From Desulforamulus hydrothermalis Lam5 = DSM 18033 (lineage in GTDB: Bacteria > Bacillota > Desulfotomaculia > Desulfotomaculales > Desulfotomaculaceae): DNA of 64,000 nt. Both the position numbers and the translations under genes were made by a program. The stretch spans positions 1,456 to 65,455 of the forward strand of contig NZ_CAOS01000001.1 of assembly GCF_000315365.1 (NCBI RefSeq). The letters run 5' to 3'. Below, in pieces: positions 45,557 through 54,017 of this stretch (the first letter of the stretch is position 1; every line of letters begins with the position of its first letter). A model generated the notes under the pieces. That model ran no database searches and was not told the DNA's origin. It saw only the letters and a list, made by a program, of their open reading frames with translations.

Positions 45557-46555
45557 ATGAATAGGAATAAGACATTTTGCGAGGAATGCAGAAGAGATGT
45601 CGAATACATGGTAGAAACAGCAACAATTAAGGGTAAACTTAAAGGCGAAGAATATGAGTATACTGGAAAGAAGGCTGTTTGTACGGAATGTGGGAGCGAA
45701 GTCTATGTAGCGGATATAGAGGACGAAAATCTAAAGGCTTTGTATGACACGTACCGTCAAAAAAACGGCATTATTTCGCTGGAGAAGATATTAGAAATAC
45801 CTCAGAAATACAATATTGGCAAACGTCCGCTGTCATTGCTTTTAGGCTGGGGAGAAATGACTTTTTCGAGATATTGTGAGGGTGATATGCCTACAAAACA
45901 GTATTCGGATATTCTTCAAAAGATTTATGATGATCCAGCGTATTATAAAGAATTGCTGGAGAAAAATAAGGATAATTTAAAATCTCCGCAGGCATATGAA
46001 AAAAGTAAGCGGAAGGTACAGGAACTGCTTGGAGAGGGAAAAAATGCAGGTTCAAAGCTGGACTCGATTATACAATATCTGCTTTATAAGTGCGAGGACA
46101 TAACTCCTTTAGCTTTACAAAAGGCACTATATTATGTCCAGGGTTTTTATTATGCTTTTGAAGGACGGTTTCTTTTTGAAGAAGACTGTGAGGCATGGGT
46201 TCATGGACCGGTTTACAGAGATGTATATAACAGGTATTCATCTTATCGGTTTGACCCAATTGAGAGTGTTGAAGTTTTCGATGAATCAGTTTTTACAACT
46301 TCTGAAAAAGCAATACTGGATAGTGTTATTAAAAACTTTTGCTGTTATAGCGGAAAAATATTAGAAGAATTTACGCATCTGGAGAAGCCATGGCGGCGTA
46401 CCAGGGACGGTTTGCCGGTGGATGCGCATTCTAATCGTGTAATACCCAAAGAATTGATCGGGGAATATTTTGTTGCTGTGAAAGAAAAATTTAACATGCT
46501 TACTCCTGGAGATATAGAAGTATACTCGAAAGCTATCTTTGAACAAATAAACTGA
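45557..46555 (+). CDS. Panacea-domain antitoxin with zinc finger (SocA/MqsA-like)
   Basis: 332 residues. N-terminal zinc ribbon (CEECRRDVEYM..., VCTECGSEVYV), middle HTH (IGKRPLSLLLGWGEMTFSRY), C-terminal Panacea/DUF4065 domain (LALQKALYYVQGFYYAF, CEAWVHGPVY). Binds and blocks the toxin before it and likely represses their promoter. GAAAGGAGG before ATG 45557. Confidence 0.88.
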   Translation: MNRNKTFCEECRRDVEYMVETATIKGKLKGEEYEYTGKKAVCTECGSEVYVADIEDENLKALYDTYRQKNGIISLEKILEIPQKYNIGKRPLSLLLGWGEMTFSRYCEGDMPTKQYSDILQKIYDDPAYYKELLEKNKDNLKSPQAYEKSKRKVQELLGEGKNAGSKLDSIIQYLLYKCEDITPLALQKALYYVQGFYYAFEGRFLFEEDCEAWVHGPVYRDVYNRYSSYRFDPIESVEVFDESVFTTSEKAILDSVIKNFCCYSGKILEEFTHLEKPWRRTRDGLPVDAHSNRVIPKELIGEYFVAVKEKFNMLTPGDIEVYSKAIFEQIN

Positions 46556-46577
46556 TATTTTTAGCTTCCTTTTAGGT

Positions 46578-46670
46578 GAGATATTTATGAGATGCAAAAC
46601 ATAGAAATCCAATATATAATGATATCATGAAAAAATGCCATTAAAACGCATAAGCCCTTCGGGGCTTTTT
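46578..46670 (+). promoter_or_regulatory. Repeated late-promoter-like element 1 with terminator
   Basis: GAGATATTTATGAGATG, ten bases, AAATCCAATATATAATGATA, then a short leader and the terminator AAGCCCttcgGGGCTT (46652-46667). The same element recurs at 46941. The TATAAT-like core would be a -10. Placed where ArpU-type regulators act. Confidence 0.6.
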
Positions 46671-46699
46671 CTTATGACATAAAACGGGAGTGAAGAAAG

Positions 46700-46942
46700 A
46701 TGTACGATAATTGTTTTGGCAGTAACGGAAAGAATGGCTGCAATATCCTGACTGTACGCAAGTGTCAGCAAGATAAATGTTCCTTCTATAAAAGCACCCA
46801 GGAGTTAGAGGAAGATAGAAAAAAGGCTTATCTTTTGCTTGCAGCTTTATCACCCGATATGCAGCGGTATATTTCGGATAAATATTATAATGGCAGGATG
46901 CCATGGGCAAATAGCAAATATGCTTTTCAGTATTCAAGATGA
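46700..46942 (+). CDS. Small Cys-rich phage protein
   Basis: 80 residues; N-terminal Cys set (CFGSNGKNGC, CQQDKCSFYK) then a helix (ELEEDRKKAYLLLAALSPDM). Possibly zinc-binding. Ribosome site GGGAGTG. Function unknown; lies between two copies of the promoter-like element. Confidence 0.65.
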   Translation: MYDNCFGSNGKNGCNILTVRKCQQDKCSFYKSTQELEEDRKKAYLLLAALSPDMQRYISDKYYNGRMPWANSKYAFQYSR

Positions 46943-47042
46943 GATTTTTATGAGATGAAATTCATTATAAATCCAAATATAATGGTATTGTGAAAAATTA
47001 TGGATAAGCCTTCATGGGATGAACCTGTGAGGGCTTTTTTTA
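46941..47042 (+). promoter_or_regulatory. Repeated late-promoter-like element 2 with hairpin
   Basis: GAGATTTTTATGAGATG, ten bases, AAATCCAAATATAATGGTA, then AAGCC ... GGGCTT hairpin with T tract (47006-47041). Directly before the HNH and terminase genes. Confidence 0.6.
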
Positions 47043-47064
47043 TACCCGTAAAGGAGGTGGCCAG

Positions 47065-47424
47065 ATGCCAAGAAAGCCAAAAAGGCCTTGCTCCTTTCCA
47101 GGCTGTCCTGAACTGACGGACGGAAGGTACTGTGACATGCATCAAAGGCAAGAGGATGCTTATTACAACAAATACGAACGAGATCCCCAAACAAGAAAAC
47201 GCTATGGTCGGAGATGGAAACGCATCAGGGACAGATATATCTCAGAGCATCCGCTTTGCGAGGAGTGCCAAAAGTACGGAAGGCTTACACCAGCCGAAGA
47301 GGTACATCATATTATCCCTTTATCCAAAGGCGGAACCAATGCAGACAGTAACCTTATGAGCCTGTGCAAACAATGTCACTCATCGATTACTGCTCGCGAA
47401 GGAGAACGATGGGCAAGACGGTAG
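47065..47424 (+). CDS. Phage HNH endonuclease
   Basis: 119 residues. Zinc Cys pairs (CSFPGC, CEEC, CKQC) and HNH box EVHHIIPLSKGGTNADSNL. Works with terminase in DNA packaging of HK97-type phages. AAAGGAGGTGG before ATG. Confidence 0.95.
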   Translation: MPRKPKRPCSFPGCPELTDGRYCDMHQRQEDAYYNKYERDPQTRKRYGRRWKRIRDRYISEHPLCEECQKYGRLTPAEEVHHIIPLSKGGTNADSNLMSLCKQCHSSITAREGERWARR

Positions 47425-47544
47425 GGGGGTCAAAATCTCTGGTGAAGTAGTTTTGTGCAACGGGCGGGGGGTCACGCGCGAAAAATCGCAGTTTCAAACG
47501 GGGTATATCCCCTGTTTATTTTTACATGAATCGAGGTGATGTGT

Positions 47545-48096
47545 ATGGCAAAGGACGGTACCAACCGCGGCGGGGCACGTATCGGTGCAGGACAGAAGAA
47601 AAAGCCTCTGGCGGATAAGATTTTGGAAGGAAATCCCGGCAGACGAAAGCTCATGGTAATGGAGTTTACGGATGCTGCGGAACTGGAAGGAGGGAGCATG
47701 CCGCCACCAAGGGATTATCTTGCCGCAAAGCAGAAGAACGGAAAAACAACACTGGCGGTGGAAATATACGAAAAAACATGGCAGTGGCTTAAGGAACGCA
47801 GGTGTGTTCACCTTATCCCTGCGCAGCTTATAGAGCAATATGCCCAGAGTGTGGCGCGGTGGATCCAGTGCGAGGAATGTATCACCGAATTTGGCTTTCT
47901 TGCCAAGCATCCGACGACTGGCAATGCCATCCCGTCACCTTATGTGGCGATGAGCCAAAGCTTCATGAAACAGGCAAATAACCTGTGGTATCAGATTTAC
48001 CAAGTTGTGCGGGAAAACTGTGCTACCGAATACAAAGGGGCCACTCCCCACGACGACGTGATGGAAAAACTCCTGACAGCCAGGAGGGGTGGCTGA
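47545..48096 (+). CDS. Terminase small subunit (P27 family)
   Basis: About 183 residues; MAKDGTNRGGARIGAGQKKK and KILEGNPGRRKL at the start, HTH-like part later. Recognises the packaging site. GAGGTG before ATG 47545. The large subunit is about 6 kb downstream, separated by methyltransferases and accessory genes. Confidence 0.88.
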   Translation: MAKDGTNRGGARIGAGQKKKPLADKILEGNPGRRKLMVMEFTDAAELEGGSMPPPRDYLAAKQKNGKTTLAVEIYEKTWQWLKERRCVHLIPAQLIEQYAQSVARWIQCEECITEFGFLAKHPTTGNAIPSPYVAMSQSFMKQANNLWYQIYQVVRENCATEYKGATPHDDVMEKLLTARRGG

Positions 48097-48278
48097 TGAG
48101 TAATATAAAGTTAATCTTCCTTAGAGAACTTAGAAAATATAAAGACCATTTAACGAAGCAGCAGTTTAAGACTCTGCGGGGACAAGTATTAAACGGAGAT
48201 TGTGAGGGCGCAAAAAAGGGTCTTAAGAAAATATTGAACAGGAGAATGCAACATGAACATACAAAAAATATCTGTTGA
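48096..48278 (+). CDS. Small basic phage protein
   Basis: 60 residues, MSNIKLIFLRELRKYKDHLT, basic and helical. Start overlaps the terminase stop (TGATG). In this place related prophages often have a short protein of this kind; function unknown. Confidence 0.65.
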   Translation: MSNIKLIFLRELRKYKDHLTKQQFKTLRGQVLNGDCEGAKKGLKKILNRRMQHEHTKNIC

Positions 48279-49551
48279 CAAACTTAATCCTGCAGAATAC
48301 AACCCGCGCAAGGATTTAAAACCTGGCGATAAGGAATATGAAAAGCTAAAACGGTCAATAGAGGAATTTGGCTATGTGGAGCCTGTTATCTGGAACCAAA
48401 AAACAGGTAATGTGGTAGGCGGGCATCAACGCTTAAAGGTTTTGCTGGACTTGGGACAGACTGAGATAGATTGCGTCGTTGTAGATCTTGACCTGCAGAG
48501 AGAAAAAGCGCTCAATCTTGCTCTTAATAAGATTCAGGGAGAGTGGGATGAGAATAAACTGGCTGAACTGATGGCTGAGTTGGACGCAGGTGCATTTGAT
48601 GTTTCGCTTACAGGGTTTGACGCTTCTGAAATAGACGAACTGCTTAACCGATGGTACTCCAAAGAGGCGATACAAGACAGCTTTGACATAGATAAAGCGC
48701 ATGAGGAAATTGTGCAGCGCGAACCTGTAACGAAGCGGGGCGATATCTGGCTTCTCGGGAATCATCGCTTGATGTGCGGCGACTCTACTAAGGATGAGGA
48801 TTTTGAGAAGTTGATGGAAGGGTGTCACGCACAGATGGCAGTGACTTCCCCTCCATATGGGGTAGGCAAAGAATATGAAAAGGCCGGGATTGAACCATGG
48901 TTCGAGACAGTACGCCCAGTGATTAGAAACCTGTGCAGGTATGCAGATATTGTCTGCTGGAACCTGGGCGACCTTTACGCCACCGGCTCACAGTTCATTG
49001 AGCCTACCAGCGTATACAGCGTGAATATGTTTTTAGACAACGGCTACCGCCCCATATGGATCCGCATCTGGAAGAAGCAGGGGCAGAATTTCGGCGTTGG
49101 ACCCTATCACCTTGTGTCCAATAAGCCGGTTCAGCAGTATGAATATATTTCAGCCTTCAGCAAAAACGGCGAGGCTGAGGAATACAACGATCAGGAGTAT
49201 GTGTGGCTTTCGGCGTTTGCCGGGCACAGTTATAAATTTGTGAAACGGCTTACAAAGGAAGAACGTAAGAAGTGGGGCTATGCGGGCATATGGGAGATGA
49301 CGACTGTACGGGCAAACAAGGAACATCCGGCAATGTTCCCTGTGGAGCTTCCATGGCGGTGCATCAAAATGCACAGCGACAAAGGCGGTATTGTGCTTGA
49401 ACCGTTTTCCGGCAGCGGCACCACTATAATTGCGGCTGAACAGACTGAGCGTAAATGCTATGCGATGGAGTTATCTCCTATTTACTGTGATTTAGCTGTT
49501 AAGCGCTGGGAGGACTTCACCGGTGAAAAAGCCGTCAAATTGGAGGGTTAA
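48253..49551 (+). CDS. ParB-N / DNA methyltransferase fusion, copy 1
   Basis: 432 residues. N-terminal ParB-like domain (NPRKDLKPGDKEYEKLKR, GHQRLKVLLDLG) and C-terminal adenine/cytosine-N4 methyltransferase with TSPPYG (motif IV) and LEPFSGSGTTIIAA (motif I), so class beta. Methylates phage DNA, perhaps against host restriction. No restriction enzyme nearby. Confidence 0.92.
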   Translation: MNIQKISVDKLNPAEYNPRKDLKPGDKEYEKLKRSIEEFGYVEPVIWNQKTGNVVGGHQRLKVLLDLGQTEIDCVVVDLDLQREKALNLALNKIQGEWDENKLAELMAELDAGAFDVSLTGFDASEIDELLNRWYSKEAIQDSFDIDKAHEEIVQREPVTKRGDIWLLGNHRLMCGDSTKDEDFEKLMEGCHAQMAVTSPPYGVGKEYEKAGIEPWFETVRPVIRNLCRYADIVCWNLGDLYATGSQFIEPTSVYSVNMFLDNGYRPIWIRIWKKQGQNFGVGPYHLVSNKPVQQYEYISAFSKNGEAEEYNDQEYVWLSAFAGHSYKFVKRLTKEERKKWGYAGIWEMTTVRANKEHPAMFPVELPWRCIKMHSDKGGIVLEPFSGSGTTIIAAEQTERKCYAMELSPIYCDLAVKRWEDFTGEKAVKLEG

Positions 49552-49556
49552 GATTT

Positions 49557-50812
49557 ATGGATATACTGAAAATACCAGCAAGAAAAAATTAAAACCTTCG
49601 AGATATAACCCGCGGAAGGACTTAAAGCCGGGCGACCCTGAATATGAAAAACTACGCCGGTCTATTGAAGAGTTTGGATATGTAGAGCCGGTCATATGGA
49701 ACAAACGAACCGGGAACATCGTCGGCGGGCATCAGCGGTATAAGGTACTGACAGCTTTGGGGTATAAAGAGATCGACTGTGTTGTAGTTGATTTGGATGA
49801 ACAGCGGGAAAAGGCGCTCAATGTCGCTCTGAATAAAATCAGCGGCGAGTTTGATATTCCGCTTTTGACCGACCTGCTTATGGACTTAAATGAAGATGGC
49901 TTTGACGTTTCTCTTACAGGATTTGACGCTGCAGAAATCGACGAGTTGTTCCGTGATAAAACAGCCGCCAATGTCAAAGAAGATAATTTCGATGCGGAAA
50001 AGGCAGCAGCAGAGATTAAAACTCCGGTTACCAAAAGGGGTGATATATGGATGCTTGGCAGCCACCGTCTGATGTGTGGTGACAGCACCTTGCTTTCAGA
50101 TGTGCAGAAGCTGATGGCTGGCCAAAAGGCGAGGTTTGTTTTCACCGACCCGCCCTGGAACGTGGATTACGGTTCGGATACCAGGCATCCGAGCTGGAAG
50201 CCAAGGCAAATTTTAAATGACAAGATGAGCACCGAAGAATTCGGCGCTTTTTTATTGCGCGCTTTTAATTGTATGAGGAAGGTTTCTGAAGCCGGATGCA
50301 TGACATATGTGGTAATGAGTGCCCAGGAATGGGGCAGTTTGATGAACGTCATGCGGGAGGCAGGGTATCACTGGTCAAGCACAATCATATGGAAAAAGGA
50401 CAGCCTTGTACTATCCAGAAAGGACTATCATACCCAGTACGAGCCGATCTGGTACGGCTGGCTTGAAGGGACGCGCCTTTGCCCGCTTAAAGACCGCAAA
50501 CAGTCGGATGTTTGGGAGATACCTCGCCCCAAAGTGTCGGAAGAGCACCCGACCATGAAACCGGTTTCACTTGTGGCAAAGGCCATGCTCAACAGTTCCC
50601 ATACTGGAGATTTAGCCCTTGACCTGTTCGGCGGATCCGGTACGACAATGATTGCAGCGCAGCAGACCGGGCGGGTTTGTTTTATGATGGAGCTTGACCC
50701 GAAATACTGCGATGTGATTGTAAAGCGCTATGTTTCACAATTTGGAGCAGATTTAGTATTTCTGCTGTCAGGTGGCAAAAAAATTCCTTACGCTGAAACA
50801 CAGATTGCTTAA
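49557..50812 (+). CDS. ParB-N / DNA methyltransferase fusion, copy 2, frameshift near start
   Basis: About 420 residues, paralogue of the preceding gene; TDPPWNVDYG (motif IV) and LDLFGGSGTTMIAA (motif I). ATG 49557 reads MDILKIPARKN and stops at TAA right after an A6 run (49583-49588); one more A, or a -1 slip on A-AAA-AAT, joins it to LKPSRYNPRKDLKPG. The continuous frame also opens at GTG 49523, but its first residues do not look like the family. Confidence 0.85.
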
Positions 50813-50853
50813 AAATGTCCTTGCTTTCCCCTCAAAACAGAGCGTTAATGTAC

Positions 50854-50882
50854 CCCACCAAAAAGGAAAGGTGGGATTTTTT
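50854..50882 (+). terminator. Terminator after the methyltransferases
   Basis: CCCACC/GGTGGG stem, loop AAAAAGGAAA, then A and six T. Confidence 0.85.
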
Positions 50883-50928
50883 ATGGGAATCAGAAATGGT
50901 TTAGCTTATTTGAGGGGAGGTGAACGGC

Positions 50929-51621
50929 ATGAGCAATAATAGCTTTCGTTTTTCACAGAAGGTTGTCGGTCAGGAGAGGAAAGCCATTGCCACAGTCATT
51001 GCTGAAGCTCTTGAAGGCGGGGTGCGCTATGCCGGAGCGCCGGGTTTTGCGTATGAGGTAAACGACGGGAGCACTGCTGGCAGCTGGACGGTAGACAGGG
51101 ACAGTGTGGTTCACTCGCCGAAAATCAGTCTTGATGAAATCAAAAGCATCCGTCCCGTTATTGACGCGCTGAATATGGCGGGCTTATCTGCAGAGGGAAC
51201 CATGACAATTACTCTTTCTTTGGAGGGCTTTGGCGAGACAAGCCTTGAAAACCTTAGAAATATGCTGGCCAGCAAAGAGACGTTGATTAAGAAAGCACTG
51301 TCGCTTGACCGGGAACTTGAAGTATTCGCTGAAAATGATGAGATTGCTTTCCCTTTTTGGAACGCGACCCTAAATGCCGACGAGGTGCAGACGTATATCA
51401 CGCTTGTAAAGCAGATGGCAGAACAGGCAAAAGCTCAGAAGCGTGTGCTGCGCATTGAAAAACCGGCAGATAATGAAAAATATGCTTTTCGCTGTTTCCT
51501 GCTTAGGTTGGGATTTATAGGAGATAACTTCAAAACCGAACGCAAGGTGCTACTTTCAAGGCTGTCCGGCAACGGGGCGTACCGGAAAGGCAGAGCAAAG
51601 GCGGTGGATGAGAATGAATGA
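50929..51621 (+). CDS. Phage/ICE hypothetical protein (amidoligase neighbour)
   Basis: About 230 residues, SNNSFRFSQKVVGQERKAIA at the start; C-terminal NEKYAFRCFLLRLGFIGDNF has the same pattern as the amidoligase C-terminus (NEKFAMRTYLNRIGLIGDEF). So the two proteins share a terminal domain. Often called a virulence-related protein. GGGGAGGTG upstream. Function unknown. Confidence 0.75.
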   Translation: MSNNSFRFSQKVVGQERKAIATVIAEALEGGVRYAGAPGFAYEVNDGSTAGSWTVDRDSVVHSPKISLDEIKSIRPVIDALNMAGLSAEGTMTITLSLEGFGETSLENLRNMLASKETLIKKALSLDRELEVFAENDEIAFPFWNATLNADEVQTYITLVKQMAEQAKAQKRVLRIEKPADNEKYAFRCFLLRLGFIGDNFKTERKVLLSRLSGNGAYRKGRAKAVDENE

Positions 51622-52177
51622 TTTTTATAGCACCGCCTTCTTTGTCAAGCATCCGTTTAGGATTGAGGATCTAAAGGTGCCGCATCGGTATGAGACGAGG
51701 AAACGATTTGCAGTTGTAAAAACCATTGAGCTTTCAAAGATTGACTATGACAACTTCGTTGCCGACCTATGCGTTGACCGCACATTTATTGAGGAAAACA
51801 AAGGGCTTTGCAGAATTGACGAGGATGGAGTATGGCTTTGCTTGCTGGTTAAGCAGCGGGGACGGTCTGATGGAGTGTTGGTAATGCCGGATGGTAGAGA
51901 TTATCCAAAGTATGCCGCATATTATCCTGGAGAGGAGGGACGAGCTATGAGTGCAAGAGGCTTTCCTTCAAAAGAAACAGTCTTTCGCCTTAAAGAGCAG
52001 TATCCGCCGGGAACACGCGTTGAGCTTATCTACATGGATGATCCGTATTCTAAGCTGAAACCGGGAGACCAAGGAACAGTCTCTTATGTGGATGATATCG
52101 GAACTGTTCATATTGACTGGGACTGCGGTTCTTCTTTGGGTGTAGCTTATGGTGTAGATATGATCAGAAAGCTGTAA
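51608..52177 (+). CDS. DUF4314-domain protein
   Basis: 189 residues. N-terminal unknown part (FRIEDLKVPHRYETRKRFAV) and C-terminal DUF4314 (YPPGTRVELIYMDDPYSKL ... GTVHIDWDCGSSLGV). Starts inside the preceding gene (51608 or 51614). Belongs to the amidoligase neighbourhood; function unknown. Confidence 0.8.
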   Translation: MRMNDFYSTAFFVKHPFRIEDLKVPHRYETRKRFAVVKTIELSKIDYDNFVADLCVDRTFIEENKGLCRIDEDGVWLCLLVKQRGRSDGVLVMPDGRDYPKYAAYYPGEEGRAMSARGFPSKETVFRLKEQYPPGTRVELIYMDDPYSKLKPGDQGTVSYVDDIGTVHIDWDCGSSLGVAYGVDMIRKL

Positions 52178-52318
52178 ATGTACACAAATTAAGATGCGGA
52201 AAATCGTCCAAAATCCAGCGGAAACTCATGCAGAATTGCCTTGCTATCCTGTGTTTTCAATGGCCTAATGTACACTGCCAAAGGGCAAAAAACACAGAGA
52301 AAGCGAGGAGAAAGCGCA

Positions 52319-53219
52319 ATGCTTACAACGAGATTTGGAATCGAGGTAGAATTGACGGGGATTACAAGAAAACAGGCGGCAAAAACTGCAGCAGCTTTTC
52401 TTGGAGGGAGGATTGAATCCAGTGGAGATTATTACGATACCCAAAAGGTTATTGCACCGGATGGACGGATATGGAAATTCATGAGCGACGGAAGCATCCG
52501 GACTCAGAAAAAGGAAAGCGGCCGGATTGTAGCGGCAGGCCGGGAATATAGCGTCGAGTTGGTAAGCCCGATACTGACATACCGCGAAGACATTGAAACC
52601 CTGCAGGAATTGATAAGGAGGCTTCGCAAGGCTGGAGGTTTTGCAAACACAAGCTGTGGAATTCATATCCATATAGACGGTGCAGACCACACACCGCGAA
52701 GCATCCGTAATTTTATCAACATTATCGCCAGCAAGAATGACCTTTTCTATAAAGCATTGCAGATTGAGCCGGACAGGATGCGGTTTTGTAAAAAGATGGA
52801 TGCGACACTGGTTGAGAAGATGAATCGGCGTAAGCCCAAAACCATGGCGGCGATTGAGAGCATCTGGTACGAAGGTTACAGCGAAAGCCGAAGCACCCAT
52901 TACCATAATAGCAGGTACCACTTTTTGAACCTGCACAGCTTTTTTAACGGCAATGGGACAATTGAGCTTCGAGGCTTTAACAGCGAACTTCATGCGGGAA
53001 AAATTAGAAGCTACATAGTGCTTGCCCTTGCGATTAAACCATCAGGCATTAACCCAAAAATGCGCTTCCAGCAAGAAACCACAGGTTGAAAATGAGAAGT
53101 TTGCCATGCGGACATATCTCAACCGCATAGGACTTATTGGTGATGAGTTCAAAAACTGCCGGGAGCATCTTTGCAAACACCTTGATGGTAACGCTGCATG
53201 GCGGTTTCGGGCAGCATAG
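52319..53219 (+). pseudogene. Amidoligase, frameshifted near the C-terminus
   Basis: Glutamine-synthetase/GAT-like amidoligase (PF12224 type): TTRFGIEVELTGI, VELVSPIL, GIHIHIDGADHT, IELRGFNSELHAGKIRSY. It would ligate amino groups to acidic peptides or proteins. The ATG frame ends at 53089, but from the A3 run at 53036-53038 another frame reads NHQALTQKCASSKKPQ, then FAMRTYLNRIGLIGDEF, ending at 53219; one A too many breaks the gene. AGGAGAAAG precedes ATG. Confidence 0.85.
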
Positions 53220-53280
53220 ATAGACAAGCGCAGGGGTGGATCCCCGCCTCTGCCTTGGTAAATACAAGGAGGATGATACG

Positions 53281-53748
53281 ATGAGCAAAGAAAAAGGAAC
53301 CATATATTTAGCATACGGAAGCAATCTGAACTTAAGGCAGATGGCATACCGCTGTCCAACGGCAAAAGTGCTGGGGAGTGCAAAACTCACAGGATACCGG
53401 CTGTTATTTAGAGGCGGGAATGGTGGTGCAGTAGCAACAATAGAAAAGCAAAAAGGTGAAAGTGTACCGGTACTGCTCTGGAGAATCATGCCTAATGATG
53501 AGGAGGCGCTAGACAGATATGAAGGTTATCCGCATCTATACCGGAAAGAAACGGTTAAGGTACGTTTCAAAGGGCAGTGGGTACCCGCAATGGTGTATAT
53601 CATGAATGAAGGTAGACCTTTGGGAGCACCGGGTCGTTACTATTACGAGGTGATTCGGCAGGGCTATATAGATGCGGGTTTTGATATTTCGTTTCTCAAT
53701 AAAGCGGTACGCGATTCAGTTTCAGATGCAGAGAAGTCTGAAGTGTAG
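53281..53748 (+). CDS. Gamma-glutamylcyclotransferase (GGCT/AIG2-like)
   Basis: 155 residues. YLAYGSNLNLRQMAYRCP (substrate loop), catalytic Glu in DRYEGYPHLYRKE. GGCT enzymes remove gamma-glutamyl groups. Next to an amidoligase it fits the known pairing in which one enzyme adds, the other removes or recycles an amide-linked amino acid. GGAGGATG before ATG 53281. Confidence 0.92.
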   Translation: MSKEKGTIYLAYGSNLNLRQMAYRCPTAKVLGSAKLTGYRLLFRGGNGGAVATIEKQKGESVPVLLWRIMPNDEEALDRYEGYPHLYRKETVKVRFKGQWVPAMVYIMNEGRPLGAPGRYYYEVIRQGYIDAGFDISFLNKAVRDSVSDAEKSEV

Positions 53749-53751
53749 AAC

Positions 53752-53946
53752 ATGGGTAACAAAAATCTGATAACAGAAAAGATTTACAGACAGATTACTG
53801 CCATACGGGACAGCGGTGCCTGTAATATGTTTGATTTGCCAAGAGTAGAGGAAGAGGCATATAAAATGGGGTTTTATGAATTAGTAGTATTTCTTAATGA
53901 ACACAAGAAAGAATATGCCGAGTTTATCCTGACAGGCAAACGATAA
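53752..53946 (+). CDS. DUF5049 protein
   Basis: 64 residues, ITEKIYRQITAIRDSGACNM and MGFYELVVFL, as in DUF5049. Four bases after the GGCT stop. Small regulatory-looking protein; function unknown. Confidence 0.8.
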   Translation: MGNKNLITEKIYRQITAIRDSGACNMFDLPRVEEEAYKMGFYELVVFLNEHKKEYAEFILTGKR

Positions 53947-53987
53947 CGTTTATAACGTAACAAGTTTCATAGAAATCCACTAAGGAG

Positions 53988-54017
53988 AGGAACTTCATCC
54001 ATGAGGTTCCTTTTTTC
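53988..54017 (+). terminator. Hairpin before the large terminase
   Basis: GGAACTTCAT/ATGAGGTTCC stem followed by six T. It overlaps the first codons of the frame that opens at 54001, which argues that terminase starts later. Confidence 0.7.
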
